Shown: piece by piece, positions 47,928-57,339 of the stretch
How positions within the stretch are numbered: position 1 is the first letter of the stretch
Layout: each line of letters opens with the position of its first letter
From: Burkholderia sp. L27(2015)
Lineage (GTDB): Bacteria; Pseudomonadota; Gammaproteobacteria; Burkholderiales; Burkholderiaceae
Direction: 5' to 3'
DNA length: 64,000 nucleotides
Assembly (NCBI RefSeq): GCF_009765705.1
Contig: NZ_LMUX01000016.1
Location: 618,837 to 682,836, forward strand
Translations under genes and position numbers: made by a program
The notes under the pieces: model-generated
The model's database searches: none
Seen by the model: only the letters and a program-made list of their open reading frames with translations
What the model was told of the DNA's origin: nothing

Positions 47928-48027
47928 GTGACGGGCCTCCTCGCATGGTGGCGCGGCCAATCTGGTCAGGTCGGGAACGAAGCAGCCACAGTCGTTATCT
48001 GCCAGTGCCGAGGGTCGGGCTCGTCAC
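47928..48027 (+). ncRNA. ffs: Signal recognition particle 4.5S RNA
   Basis: The conserved SRP tetraloop region TGGTCAGGTCGGGAACGAAG followed by CAGCCA is present, and the ends pair (GTGACGGGCC with GGCTCGTCAC) as a long hairpin of about 100 bases. TAGAAT at 47917-47922 would start transcription at about 47928. The RNA binds Ffh for co-translational membrane targeting. Ends are estimates from the pairing. Confidence 0.93.
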
Positions 48028-48180
48028 CCCCCGCTTTTGTTCGACCTCGTTTTGTTCAGAAAGTCTCGGATTTTTCTGCGTTTCCCTATTTGCTGTGACC
48101 GTTAGCCGGGGTTAGCATTTCCCTGCGACCATCGATTTGCCGCGCGCAAAATCCCGTGTCGTGTGAGCGGGTGGTGCGCG

Positions 48181-48207
48181 GTGGCTTCGGGTGGCTTCGG
48201 GTGGCTT
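48181..48207. repeat. 10-bp tandem repeat upstream of dnaX
   Basis: GTGGCTTCGG occurs twice and again as a partial GTGGCTT copy in the ffs-dnaX spacer. No function seen. Confidence 0.8.
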
Positions 48208-48299
48208 ATTACGCAGCATCTTCGATGACACCACTGCCTGTATGGCTCGCGCCGCATCGCTTCGTGCTCACATCCTGTCGTGCGAGCCGGCGTTACTGA

Positions 48300-48311
48300 T
48301 ACAATTTTGCA
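48300..48311 (+). promoter_or_regulatory. -10 box placed for a leaderless dnaX transcript
   Basis: TACAAT at 48300-48305 ends six bases before the dnaX ATG (48312), so transcription should start at or next to the A of the ATG. No ribosome binding site is present. The -35 is weak. Confidence 0.5.
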
Positions 48312-50864
48312 ATGACCTATCAAGTACTCGCTCGCAAATGGCGCCCTAGAGATTTCGCCTCTCTGGTCGGGCAGGAACACGTGGTGCGTGCATTGACTCA
48401 CGCACTGGAGCAGCAGCGGCTGCATCACGCCTATCTGTTTACCGGCACGCGCGGCGTGGGCAAAACCACACTGTCGCGCATCCTGGCCAAGGCGCTTAAT
48501 TGCGAAACGGGTATCACGGCGACGCCGTGCGGGGTGTGCAAGGCGTGTCGCGAGATCGACGAAGGCCGTTTTATCGACTACGTCGAAATGGATGCCGCGT
48601 CCAATCGCGGCGTCGATGAAATGGCGGCATTGCTTGAACGTGCGGTCTATGCGCCGGTCGATGCGCGCTTCAAGGTCTATATGATCGACGAAGTGCACAT
48701 GCTGACCAATCACGCCTTCAATGCGATGCTCAAGACGCTTGAAGAGCCGCCGGCGCACGTGAAGTTCATCCTCGCGACCACCGACCCGCAAAAAATCCCG
48801 GTCACCGTGCTCTCGCGCTGTTTGCAATTCAATCTAAAGCAGATGCCCGCGACGCATATCGTGACGCATCTGGAAAAAATCCTGACCGACGAGCAAATCG
48901 GTTTCGAGACCCAGGCGCTGCGCCTGCTTGCGCGGGCCGCTGACGGCAGCATGCGCGACGCGTTGTCGCTCACCGATCAGGCGATCGCCTATGCGGCCGG
49001 CGTGGTCAGCGAAGAGGCGATACGCGGCATGCTGGGTGCACTCGATCAGAGTTATCTGATCCGTCTGCTCGATGCGGTGGCCGCGGCCGACGGCGTCACG
49101 GTGTTGGCGATTGCCGACGAGATGGCGGCGCGCAGCTTGTCGTTCTCGGTGGCGCTGCAGGATTTGGCCAGCTTGCTGCATCGAGTCGCCTGGGCGCAGC
49201 ACGCGCCGGCGTCGGTGCTGGATGAATGGCCCGAAGCGGCCGAAATACGGCGTTTTGCCGCGCTACTCGCGCCACAGGATATTCAGCTTTACTATCAGAT
49301 CGCAACGATAGGTCGTAGCGAACTCGGTGTAGCGCCTGACGAATATGCGGGCTTCACGATGAGCTTGCTGCGCATGCTGGCGTTTCAGCCTGCGGCCGCA
49401 GCGGATGGACCGGCGGGTAGCGCGCCGGCGAATCCGGCGCCGCTCGCGCGCAGCCGTTTGCAAGCGGCGCCGGCCGATGTCGGCACGGCGTCAGCCGTGG
49501 CCGGCGTATCGCGCCTACCCGCTCAGGTGGCGCGGTCAGCGGCGGCATCGATGGCCAGTCGTGACGCAAGCGCGGCTGCCGACTCGATGGAACGGCCTGG
49601 CATTGCGCCTGCGGTCGCTCCTGTTATCGCACCCGCAGCTGCTCCTGTTTTAGACGTGGCCGCCGTGGCACCGCTCGACGCGAGCGTTACCGCAACGAGT
49701 CCCGTAGCGAACCCCATAACGAGTCCCGTCGCCAGCCCCTCGGGTAGTCCGTCAGCTGACGTCGTAAGCCGTGCCGCAACCGTCACCGCAAATCCGGTCC
49801 CAGTATCGACAGCCCCTAATCCAGCACGCGCCGCACTCGATGCGCTGCGTAATTCAACGCGAGCCGGACTGCGGGTTGCGCCCGAACGCCAACGCACCGA
49901 AACGCCGGCACCCAAGCGCGATCCCGCAGCGGCGGCATCCGCGGCGCGGGCAATGCCGCTCAGGCCGCCCGGTCCGCCACCGGCGCCGGTGCGCCAGCCT
50001 GAAGTTCGGGAACCAGAAGTTCGGCAGTCTGAAGTTCGGCAGCCCGCCACACCTTATCGAGCCGTTCAGGCCGAGCCAGCATCCGACGCCGCAGCCTATG
50101 CATTTGTCGATGGCGGCTCGACCGTTGCGCCATGGGACGATCTGCCGCCTGACGATTTTTATCCCGACGGCGCGGCCTCAGGGGCCGACGCTTTCGAGCC
50201 GTTTGAGGCGAGTGGCGTAACGAGTGCCTTCAATAAGGCAAACGGTACGGGCGCGGCTTCTGCCGCGGCATTGAGCGGTGCATTCGAAAGCCCCGCGCAA
50301 GATCCATCGGATGATATGGCGAGAGAGCGCCGCCGCGCCTCGGCGATTGCGCTGTCGAGCCAAGCAAACGATCGCCCCGCGAATCGCCCGGCCAGCAGGC
50401 CCGAAGCGGCGGGGTCCGCAACTGCGGCCGCGCTTCCCGCCGCGACGCTAACCGCGACTGCGCCTGCGACCCAGATCGATCTGACGCCGCTGGGCTTTAC
50501 CGGATATTGGCCCGCGCTGGCCGCGTTATTGCCGCTCAAAGGGTTGGCCCAGCAACTGGCGCATCAAAGCGAGCTGATGGGATTGGACGGCCAGACCTTG
50601 AAGCTCAGGGTCGCCGCATCGCTGGCCGATGCCGTCCAGATCGCCAAACTCAAGGCGGCCTTGATCGAACATCTGGGTCGCCCGGTCAGCCTCGACGTGA
50701 TGCCGGGCGTCGCGGCCTGGTCCGCCGCGCTGGTCGATGGCGCCGAGCGCGCCGTGCGGCAGCGCGAAGCTGAGCAGGTGATCGCAGAGGATACTTTTGT
50801 GCAGGCCTTGATTCGCGATTTCGATGCGAGCATTGTGCGCGGCTCGATCCGGCCGATCCAGTAA
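48312..50864 (+). CDS. dnaX: DNA polymerase III subunits gamma/tau
   Basis: The 850-residue protein has the AAA+ clamp-loader core: Walker A GTRGVGKTTLSR, zinc module CGVCKAC, Walker B MIDEVHML and sensor region LSRCLQFNLK (about 1-370). A long Ala/Pro/Ser-rich segment (about 375-700) follows, then the tau C-terminal domain starting FTGYWPALAALLPL. The linker has three 15-base repeats (49995-50039) encoding an EVR-containing pentapeptide. No A-run slippery heptamer was seen for producing gamma by frameshift. The gene is followed by ybaB and recR, the conserved order. Confidence 0.96.
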   Translation: MTYQVLARKWRPRDFASLVGQEHVVRALTHALEQQRLHHAYLFTGTRGVGKTTLSRILAKALNCETGITATPCGVCKACREIDEGRFIDYVEMDAASNRGVDEMAALLERAVYAPVDARFKVYMIDEVHMLTNHAFNAMLKTLEEPPAHVKFILATTDPQKIPVTVLSRCLQFNLKQMPATHIVTHLEKILTDEQIGFETQALRLLARAADGSMRDALSLTDQAIAYAAGVVSEEAIRGMLGALDQSYLIRLLDAVAAADGVTVLAIADEMAARSLSFSVALQDLASLLHRVAWAQHAPASVLDEWPEAAEIRRFAALLAPQDIQLYYQIATIGRSELGVAPDEYAGFTMSLLRMLAFQPAAAADGPAGSAPANPAPLARSRLQAAPADVGTASAVAGVSRLPAQVARSAAASMASRDASAAADSMERPGIAPAVAPVIAPAAAPVLDVAAVAPLDASVTATSPVANPITSPVASPSGSPSADVVSRAATVTANPVPVSTAPNPARAALDALRNSTRAGLRVAPERQRTETPAPKRDPAAAASAARAMPLRPPGPPPAPVRQPEVREPEVRQSEVRQPATPYRAVQAEPASDAAAYAFVDGGSTVAPWDDLPPDDFYPDGAASGADAFEPFEASGVTSAFNKANGTGAASAAALSGAFESPAQDPSDDMARERRRASAIALSSQANDRPANRPASRPEAAGSATAAALPAATLTATAPATQIDLTPLGFTGYWPALAALLPLKGLAQQLAHQSELMGLDGQTLKLRVAASLADAVQIAKLKAALIEHLGRPVSLDVMPGVAAWSAALVDGAERAVRQREAEQVIAEDTFVQALIRDFDASIVRGSIRPIQ
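49995..50039 (+). repeat. Three 15-bp in-frame repeats in dnaX
   Basis: Three adjacent 15-base units, each containing GAAGTTCGG, encode QPEVR, EPEVR and QSEVR in the tau linker. Confidence 0.9.
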
Positions 50865-50892
50865 AACGAACTTATAGGAAGGAGTGTCACCG

Positions 50893-51219
50893 ATGATGAA
50901 AGGTCAACTCGCAGGGCTGATGAAGCAAGCTCAGCAGATGCAAGAGAACATGAAAAAGATGCAGGATCAACTCGCGTTGATCGAGGTCGAAGGGCAGTCT
51001 GGCGCCGGGCTGGTCAAGGTCGTCATGACCTGCAAGAACGACGTGCGCCGGGTCACCATCGACCCGAGCTTGCTGGCCGACGATAAGGATATGCTGGAAG
51101 ATCTGGTAGCGGCCGCTTTCAACGACGCCGTGCGCAAAGCGGAAGCGACCGCCCAGGAAAAAATGGGTGGCATGACCAGCGGCTTGCCTTTGCCGCCGGG
51201 TTTCAAGCTGCCGTTCTGA
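50893..51219 (+). CDS. ybaB: YbaB/EbfC family nucleoid-associated protein
   Basis: The 108-residue protein starts [20 protein letters not shown] at ATG 50893, with GGAG eight bases upstream; a GTG three codons earlier would overlap that site. It has the family core [24 protein letters not shown]. These dimers bind DNA and cluster with dnaX and recR. Length is normal. Confidence 0.95.
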   Translation: MMKGQLAGLMKQAQQMQENMKKMQDQLALIEVEGQSGAGLVKVVMTCKNDVRRVTIDPSLLADDKDMLEDLVAAAFNDAVRKAEATAQEKMGGMTSGLPLPPGFKLPF

Positions 51220-51229
51220 ACGGGCGTCC

Positions 51230-51832
51230 GTGCCTATCAAGCCGCCTTCCGCGCTGGCCGCGCTGGTCGATGCCTTGCGCGTGCTGCCCGGTGTCGGGCC
51301 GAAATCGGCCCAGCGCATGGCGTATCACCTCATGCAGCACGATCGCGACGGTGCGCAGCGCCTGGGCGGGGCGCTGATCACGGCCGTGCGCTCGCTGCGC
51401 CACTGCAACCTGTGCAATACGTTCACCGAAGCGCAGGTCTGCGAAACATGCGAAGACACCGAGCGCGACACGAGTTTGCTGTGCGTGGTCGAAACGCCGG
51501 CCGACCAGATCATGCTCGAGCAGACGATGACCTACCGCGGTCTCTATTTCGTGCTGATGGGGCGCCTGAGTCCGCTGGACGGAATCGGCCCGCGCGAGAT
51601 CCATTTCGATCGTCTGGTCAAACGTGCCACTGACGGTATCGTCAAAGAAGTCGTGCTCGCGACAAATTTCACCAACGAAGGCGAGGCGACTGCGCACTAT
51701 CTGGGCCAGACGCTCAAGGCCCGTGGCCTGAAAGTCAGTCGCCTGGCGCGCGGCGTGCCGGTTGGCGGCGAACTCGAATATGTCGACGCGGGCACGATCG
51801 CGCGCGCAGTGCTCGATCGGCGCACGATCTAG
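51230..51832 (+). CDS. recR: Recombination mediator protein RecR
   Basis: The 200-residue protein starts at GTG 51230, ten bases after ybaB. It has an N-terminal helix-hairpin-helix ([19 protein letters not shown]), a four-Cys zinc finger (CNLCNTF and VCETC), a Toprim domain ([15 protein letters not shown]) and a conserved tail ([12 protein letters not shown]). RecR with RecO/RecF loads RecA on gapped DNA. Confidence 0.97.
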   Translation: MPIKPPSALAALVDALRVLPGVGPKSAQRMAYHLMQHDRDGAQRLGGALITAVRSLRHCNLCNTFTEAQVCETCEDTERDTSLLCVVETPADQIMLEQTMTYRGLYFVLMGRLSPLDGIGPREIHFDRLVKRATDGIVKEVVLATNFTNEGEATAHYLGQTLKARGLKVSRLARGVPVGGELEYVDAGTIARAVLDRRTI

Positions 51833-51884
51833 CGCAAGATCCATCGCTAACCCCAATCGCTGAAACCTCTACGAGAGATCTCTC

Positions 51885-53090
51885 ATGCCGACACGCACCG
51901 GACCCTTGGCCGGCGTCAAAGTACTGGAGCTGGGAACCCTGATTGCGGGCCCGTTCGCTTCGCGATTCATGGCCGAATTCGGCGCCGACGTTATCAAGAT
52001 CGAAGACCCGCGCGGCGGCGACCCACTACGCAAATGGCGCAAGTTGCACCCGGAAGTCGGTGGCACTTCGTTGTGGTGGGCGGTACAGGCGCGCAACAAA
52101 AAATCGGTCACCGTCAATTTGAAAGCGGCCGAAGGGCGCGACATTGTGCTCAAACTGGCTGCGCAGGCCGACATCGTGGTCGAAAATTTTCGGCCTGGCC
52201 TGCTCGAAAAACTCGGCTTGGGCTATGCCGAGTTGTCGGCGCACAATCCGGGGCTGGTCATGGTGCGTTTGTCGGGCTATGGACAGACCGGTCCCTATCG
52301 CGATCGGCCCGGCTTTGGCGCGATCGCCGAATCGATGGGCGGCCTGCGGCACATTACCGGCTACCCCGATTTGCCGCCCCCGCGCATCGGCATCTCGATC
52401 GGCGATTCGATTGCCGCATTGCATGGCGTGATCGGTGCGTTGATGGCCTTGCACCACAAACAGGTCAATGGCGGGCGCGGCCAAGTGGTCGACGTCGCGC
52501 TGTACGAGGCGGTCTTCAACATGATGGAGAGCGTGGTGCCTGAATACGGCGTGTACGGCATGGTACGCGAGCGCGCCGGCGCCTCGTTGCCGGGCATCGT
52601 GCCGTCCAACACCTATCGATGCAGCGACGGCAGCGTCGTGATCGGCGGTAATAGCGATCCGATCTTCAAGCGCCTGATGTTCGCGATTGAACGCCCCGAT
52701 CTGGCTAACGATCCGCAACTCGAACACAACGACGGGCGAGTGCCGCGTACCGAGGAGATCGACCAGGCGATTGCGAACTGGCTCGCGCCGCGCACGCTCG
52801 ACGATGCGCTGGCGGTGCTCAACGCAGCTGACGTGCCGGCCGGGCGCATCTTCAGCGTGGCCGATATGTTCGTCGATCCGCAGTTTATTGCGCGCGACAT
52901 GATCAAGCGCTTTTCTCTGCCTGGCGGTCAACCGATCGACTTGCCCGGCGTCACGCCCAAGCTCTCTGAAACGCCGGGTGGCACACGCTGGTTGGGCCCG
53001 GAACTCGGGGAACATACGGATGAAGTGCTGGGCACGCTCGGGTATGATCTCCACGAGATTGCGCGCTTGCATGCGGAACATATTGTGTAG
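51885..53090 (+). CDS. Class III (CaiB/BaiF-type) CoA-transferase
   Basis: The 401-residue protein has the family start GVKVLELGTLIAGPFASRFMAEFGADVIKIE, VTVNLKAAEGRDIV, FRPGLLEKLGLGY, and the catalytic Asp in ISIGDSIAALHG. It moves CoA between carboxylic acids. CGAGAGATCTCTC precedes the ATG. It lies 164 bp before an ABC importer gene set on the same strand, but whether they share a substrate is unknown. Length is typical. Confidence 0.92.
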   Translation: MPTRTGPLAGVKVLELGTLIAGPFASRFMAEFGADVIKIEDPRGGDPLRKWRKLHPEVGGTSLWWAVQARNKKSVTVNLKAAEGRDIVLKLAAQADIVVENFRPGLLEKLGLGYAELSAHNPGLVMVRLSGYGQTGPYRDRPGFGAIAESMGGLRHITGYPDLPPPRIGISIGDSIAALHGVIGALMALHHKQVNGGRGQVVDVALYEAVFNMMESVVPEYGVYGMVRERAGASLPGIVPSNTYRCSDGSVVIGGNSDPIFKRLMFAIERPDLANDPQLEHNDGRVPRTEEIDQAIANWLAPRTLDDALAVLNAADVPAGRIFSVADMFVDPQFIARDMIKRFSLPGGQPIDLPGVTPKLSETPGGTRWLGPELGEHTDEVLGTLGYDLHEIARLHAEHIV

Positions 53091-53254
53091 TTGAGCTGGG
53101 CTGGTAGCTGGGCTATCAACTCGGCTTGTAGCCCGGTGCGTATCTGCAGCCCGCGCCTGCCGAGGGTTCGTGTATTTGCGCTAGTCACATCTAATCGCTC
53201 GTCGAAGCGAGCAGCATCAATAACAATAAAGATAACAACGAGGAGACACGCACC

Positions 53255-54298
53255 ATGAAGCGTCGGGAATTTATTGCCGCAGCGGCCAGTACTGCGTTAG
53301 GGGGTACCGGTCTATTGAATCTGAACGTGGCACGCGGCGCGACTGCGCTCGAGCGCAGTACGGTGTCGATTGCGGTAGGTGGCAAGAACCTCTTTTATTA
53401 CCTGCCCCTGACGATCGCCGAGCGTCGTAATTTCTTCAAAGACGAAGGGCTGAACGTCGAGATTTCCGACTTCGCCGGCGGCTCCCAGGCGCTGCAGGCT
53501 GCTGTGGGCGGTAGTGCCGACGTGGTCTCGGGCGCGTTCGAGCACACCTTGTTGTTGCAAGCCAAAGGGCTGGCTTTCCGCGAATTCGTGTTGCAAGGGC
53601 GGGCGCCGCAGATTGTTCTCGGCATTTCCAAGAAGACCATGCCCGGTTATAAATCGGTTGCGGATCTGCGTGGCAAGAAGATCGGCGTCACGGCGCCCGG
53701 TTCGTCGACTTCGATCATGGCCAGCTTCGTGCTGGCCAAAGCCGGCGTGAAGGCGAACGAAGTGTCGTTCGTGGGCGTGGGCGCCGGCGCCGGCGCGATT
53801 GCTGCGTTGGAGTCCGGGCAGATCGACGCGATCTGTAATCTGGATCCGGTCATCACCAAGTTGGACCGGGCCGGCGACATCATCATCGCGTCCGATACGC
53901 GCACGCTGGCTGCGACGCTGGCGGTCTACGGCGGCGATATGCCGGCCGGCTGCATGTACACCTCGCAGGCTTTCATCAATAAAAATCCGAATACCACCCA
54001 GGCGCTCAGCAATGCCATGGTGCGTGCACTGCTGTGGCTGCAGTCGGCCACGGGCAAGGAGCTGATCGACACCGTGCCGGAGTCGTATTTGCTTGGCGAT
54101 CGATCGCTGTACCTGGCTGCGTGGGACCACGTCAAGCAAGCCATCTCGCCCAATGGCCTGATGGCGGCCGACGGCGCGGCGACTTCGCTGCGCACACTGC
54201 AGACTTTCGATCAGACCTTGCAGGGCAAGACCATAGACACGAGCAAAACGTGGACCAATGATTTCGTCCAGAAATCGCTGGCAACGCTGAAAGCCTGA
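53255..54298 (+). CDS. ABC transporter substrate-binding protein (NrtA/SsuA/TauA-like), Tat-type signal
   Basis: The 347-residue periplasmic protein opens MKRREFIAAAAST, a twin-arginine-type signal, and has the NMT1/SsuA-like fold: YYLPLTIAERRNFFKDEGLNVE, GGSADVVSGAFEHT, KKIGVTAPGSSTS. Such proteins bind sulfonates, nitrate, pyrimidine precursors or aromatic acids; nothing here selects among them. GAGGAG precedes ATG. It starts an operon with the ATPase and permease. Confidence 0.92.
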   Translation: MKRREFIAAAASTALGGTGLLNLNVARGATALERSTVSIAVGGKNLFYYLPLTIAERRNFFKDEGLNVEISDFAGGSQALQAAVGGSADVVSGAFEHTLLLQAKGLAFREFVLQGRAPQIVLGISKKTMPGYKSVADLRGKKIGVTAPGSSTSIMASFVLAKAGVKANEVSFVGVGAGAGAIAALESGQIDAICNLDPVITKLDRAGDIIIASDTRTLAATLAVYGGDMPAGCMYTSQAFINKNPNTTQALSNAMVRALLWLQSATGKELIDTVPESYLLGDRSLYLAAWDHVKQAISPNGLMAADGAATSLRTLQTFDQTLQGKTIDTSKTWTNDFVQKSLATLKA

Positions 54299-54308
54299 TC
54301 GGGAATCT

Positions 54309-55151
54309 ATGACTTTGCCCGAGGCCGTGCCTGCGAGTTTGCCTGCTCTTGCGCTGGAAAATGTCACCTGCTCATTTGCCTCGCGCGGGGAAGGGCGGGG
54401 CGCGAGCCATTACGTCGCGGTGCGCGACACCACCCTGACCGTGCAGCCCGGCGAATTCGTCTCGGTGGTGGGGCCGACCGGTTGCGGCAAATCGACCTTG
54501 CTCAATGTCGCCGCGGGATTGCTGGAGCCCTCGTCGGGTACGGTGCGCTCGTTCGGCGAGCCGCTGCGCGGCGTGAATGCCCGGGCCGGTTATATGTTCC
54601 AGGCCGAGGCGCTGATGCCGTGGCGTTCGGCGCTCGACAACGTGACGGCCGGACTGCTGTTTCGCGGCATGTCGCGTCGCGATGCGAACCTGCTCGGCGA
54701 CGAATGGCTCAAGCGAGTCGGGCTGGGCGGTTTCGGCGGCCGTTATCCGCATCAACTGTCGGGCGGCATGCGCAAGCGCGTGGCGATGGCGCAAACGCTG
54801 ATCCTCGACCCCGACATCATCTTGATGGACGAGCCGTTTTCGGCGCTCGACATTCAAACGCGTCAGTTGATGGAAAACGAATTGCTCGCGTTATGGGCGG
54901 CCAAGCGCAAGGCCGTGCTGTTCATCACACACGATCTCGATGAAGCCATTTCGCTGTCCGATCGCGTGGTGGTTCTGGCGGCTGGGCCCGGCACGCGCCC
55001 GATCGGCGAATTCACGATCGACCTGCCGCGACCGCGCGATGTCGCCGAAATTCGCAGTCATCCGCGCTTTGTTGAATTGCATGCCCAGATCTGGGGTGTG
55101 TTGCGCGACGAAGTACTCAAAGGTTATGCCCAACAGTTGCAAGCGGTTTAA
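54309..55151 (+). CDS. ABC transporter ATPase (TauB/SsuB-like)
   Basis: The 280-residue ATPase has Walker A GPTGCGKSTLL, a Q-loop in GYMFQAEALMPW, signature LSGGMRKRVAMAQ and Walker B ILMDEPFSALD, then the H-loop THDLDEA. The N-terminus carries about 10 extra residues with Arg/Gly between strands. Ten bases separate it from the binding protein gene, 17 from the permease. Confidence 0.95.
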   Translation: MTLPEAVPASLPALALENVTCSFASRGEGRGASHYVAVRDTTLTVQPGEFVSVVGPTGCGKSTLLNVAAGLLEPSSGTVRSFGEPLRGVNARAGYMFQAEALMPWRSALDNVTAGLLFRGMSRRDANLLGDEWLKRVGLGGFGGRYPHQLSGGMRKRVAMAQTLILDPDIILMDEPFSALDIQTRQLMENELLALWAAKRKAVLFITHDLDEAISLSDRVVVLAAGPGTRPIGEFTIDLPRPRDVAEIRSHPRFVELHAQIWGVLRDEVLKGYAQQLQAV

Positions 55152-55168
55152 GGCGCGGCATTGAAATC

Positions 55169-55993
55169 ATGTGGAAAAAAATCAAACCGAACCGTTCCAA
55201 TCTGCGGATTTGGCAATGGTTGCTGCTGGTGCTGATCTTCGTCGTCTGGTACGTGCTGACCAGCCCGACCTTGATGCCGCCGTTTTATTTCGACGATCCG
55301 AATCGCGCCGCCTTCTTTTTCGGCGAGCCGTTGGCGGTGCTGCAACGGATCTGGGAGTGGTTCGCCAGCGGTGAGATCTACATCCACCTGGGCGTCACGC
55401 TGCTGGAGACGGTACTGGCATTCGTGCTAGGCACCCTGGGCGGCCTTGGTGTGGGACTGTGGCTGGCGCTTTCGCCCACGATGGCGGCTTTGCTCGATCC
55501 CTATATCAAGGCGGCCAATTCGATGCCGCGCGTGATACTTGCGCCGATCTTCGGGGTTTGGTTCGGGCTGGGCATCGGCTCCAAGGTGGCGTTGGGCATC
55601 ACGCTCGTGTTTTTTATCGTCTTTTTCAACGTGTATCAGGGTGTCAAGGAAGTCAGCCCGGTGGTGCTGGCCAATGTGCGCATGCTCGGCGCGAATCGCC
55701 AGCAATTGCTGCGCAATGTGTACTTGCCCAGCGCGATGAGCTGGGTGTTTTCGAGCCTGCATACCGCCGTCGGACTGGCTTTTGTCGGCTCGGTGGTGGG
55801 CGAGTATCTCGGCTCGGCCCGTGGCGTGGGCTATCTGATCCTGCAGGCGCAGGGCACGCTGGACGTCAATACGGTATTCGCTGGGATCATTGTGCTGACG
55901 GTGTTCGCGTTGATACTCGACTGGTGCGTGGTGCTGGTCGAAACGCGCCTGATGAAGTGGCAACCGAGTACCAGCGAGACGGAAAAGCTTTGA
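55169..55993 (+). CDS. ABC transporter permease (TauC/SsuC-like)
   Basis: The 274-residue permease has about six spans and the EAA loop GVKEVSPVVLANVRMLGANRQQLLRNVYLP. The N-terminus MWKKIKPNRSNLRIWQW places a span at about 15-35. It completes the importer begun at 53255. Confidence 0.94.
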   Translation: MWKKIKPNRSNLRIWQWLLLVLIFVVWYVLTSPTLMPPFYFDDPNRAAFFFGEPLAVLQRIWEWFASGEIYIHLGVTLLETVLAFVLGTLGGLGVGLWLALSPTMAALLDPYIKAANSMPRVILAPIFGVWFGLGIGSKVALGITLVFFIVFFNVYQGVKEVSPVVLANVRMLGANRQQLLRNVYLPSAMSWVFSSLHTAVGLAFVGSVVGEYLGSARGVGYLILQAQGTLDVNTVFAGIIVLTVFALILDWCVVLVETRLMKWQPSTSETEKL

Positions 55994-56108
55994 ATGGTGA
56001 TCATGCGCTTCGCGGCCCGCTTCACGGCGTGAAGCGCAGCACGCTTGCGCAGCGCAATCTACCGCGCAATCCGCGACGTAATGCCCGGCACGAGCGGCAC
56101 GTTGCACT

Positions 56109-57083
56109 TCACGGCATGATGAGCACCTTGCCAGTCACGCGCCGCTGCGCCATTTCGTCAAGCGCTTGCGCCGTGTCCGCCAGCGCATAGCGCCGCGACA
56201 CATGCGGTTTGAGCTTACCTGCCGCGATCCACTGCAGGAGCGCTTCGATAGCCTGTGCGTTACGCTCAGGTTCCCGCTTGACGAAATCGCCCCAAAACAC
56301 GCCGATTACGCTCGCGCCTTTAAGTAAAGGCAGGTTCAGCGGCAACTTGGGAATCTCCCCATTCGCGAAGCCTACGATCAGATATCGGCCGCGCCATCCG
56401 ATGCTGCGAAACGCCGGTTCGGTAAAACTGCCGCCGACCGGGTCATACACCACGTCGGGACCGCGCGCACCGGTGTAAGCCTTGACTCGCTCGCGCAAAT
56501 CGTCGCGACTGTAGTTCAGCAAATGATCTGCGCCGTGCGCGCGGCAGACTGCCAGTTTCTCATCGCTCGAAGCCGCCGCGATCACGGTCGCACCGAGTGC
56601 TTTGGCAATTTCGATGGCCGCCAGACCGACGCCGCCGGCCGCGCCGAGCACCAGCACCGTTTCACCTGCCTGCAAGCCGGCCCGATCGACCAAGGCGTGA
56701 TAGGACGTACCATAGGTCAGCGTGAAGGCCGCGGCAGTATCGAAATCGAGGTTGTTAGGCAATTTGATGCAGCCCGAGGCGGGCAGCGCAATGTACTGCG
56801 CAAACGCACCGTTGCCGACATACGCTGCTACGCGCTCGCCTGGCGACAGGCTGCTGACGCCGGCGCCGACCGCGTGTACCACGCCGGAGAACTCCGAGCC
56901 TGGCGTGAAGGGCAGCGCCGGTTTGTGCTGATATTTATTCTGGATGATCAGGACGTCGGGAAAATTCACTGCAGCCGCCTTGATCTCGACCACAACCTCA
57001 CCCGCGCCCGCGGTGGGTTCGGGTAATGTCTTGAGCCGCAGGCTACTCGGGGGCCCGAAGTTTTCACATACGATGGCTTGCAT
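56109..57083 (-). CDS. NADPH:quinone oxidoreductase, MDR family
   Basis: The 324-residue zinc-free medium-chain reductase starts MQAIVCENFGPPSSL at ATG 57083 (AGGAG upstream); an upstream Met 17 codons earlier is less likely. It has the GroES-like N-domain (VVEIKAAAVNFPDVL) and the NADPH motif VLGAAGGVGLAAIEIAKALGA. It resembles QorA-type or enoyl reductase enzymes. It is convergent with the ABC permease gene. Confidence 0.93.
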   Translation of the reverse strand: MQAIVCENFGPPSSLRLKTLPEPTAGAGEVVVEIKAAAVNFPDVLIIQNKYQHKPALPFTPGSEFSGVVHAVGAGVSSLSPGERVAAYVGNGAFAQYIALPASGCIKLPNNLDFDTAAAFTLTYGTSYHALVDRAGLQAGETVLVLGAAGGVGLAAIEIAKALGATVIAAASSDEKLAVCRAHGADHLLNYSRDDLRERVKAYTGARGPDVVYDPVGGSFTEPAFRSIGWRGRYLIVGFANGEIPKLPLNLPLLKGASVIGVFWGDFVKREPERNAQAIEALLQWIAAGKLKPHVSRRYALADTAQALDEMAQRRVTGKVLIMP

Positions 57084-57327
57084 GGCGTCTCCTGACGATA
57101 TTCGTGAATGCGCGTGCTGGGATGTGTACGCCAATTTGCACGATTATTTTTGCTGCGTGTTTTGCCGTGCATTGTGCATGGCTTACATTGACAGCCAGTG
57201 TGAGAGTTTAGTGTAGCGGCTGACACGAAGCCATGCCCTAACCCGTGCCCGAAGCTGCGCAAGCCGGCGACACGCTACGCCTGTGCGCAAAGCGCGCGCG
57301 GGCCGGTTTCGAGATGGCATCCTCGGT

Positions 57328-57339
57328 TACAATCATCGC
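57328..57339 (+). promoter_or_regulatory. -10 box placed for a leaderless surE transcript
   Basis: TACAAT at 57328-57333 ends exactly six bases before the surE ATG (57340), the same spacing as at dnaX, and no ribosome binding site is visible. Confidence 0.5.

Noticed and set aside
48312-50864. Programmed frameshift in dnaX to make gamma
   Set aside because: No A-rich slippery heptamer or following stem was found in the middle of the gene.
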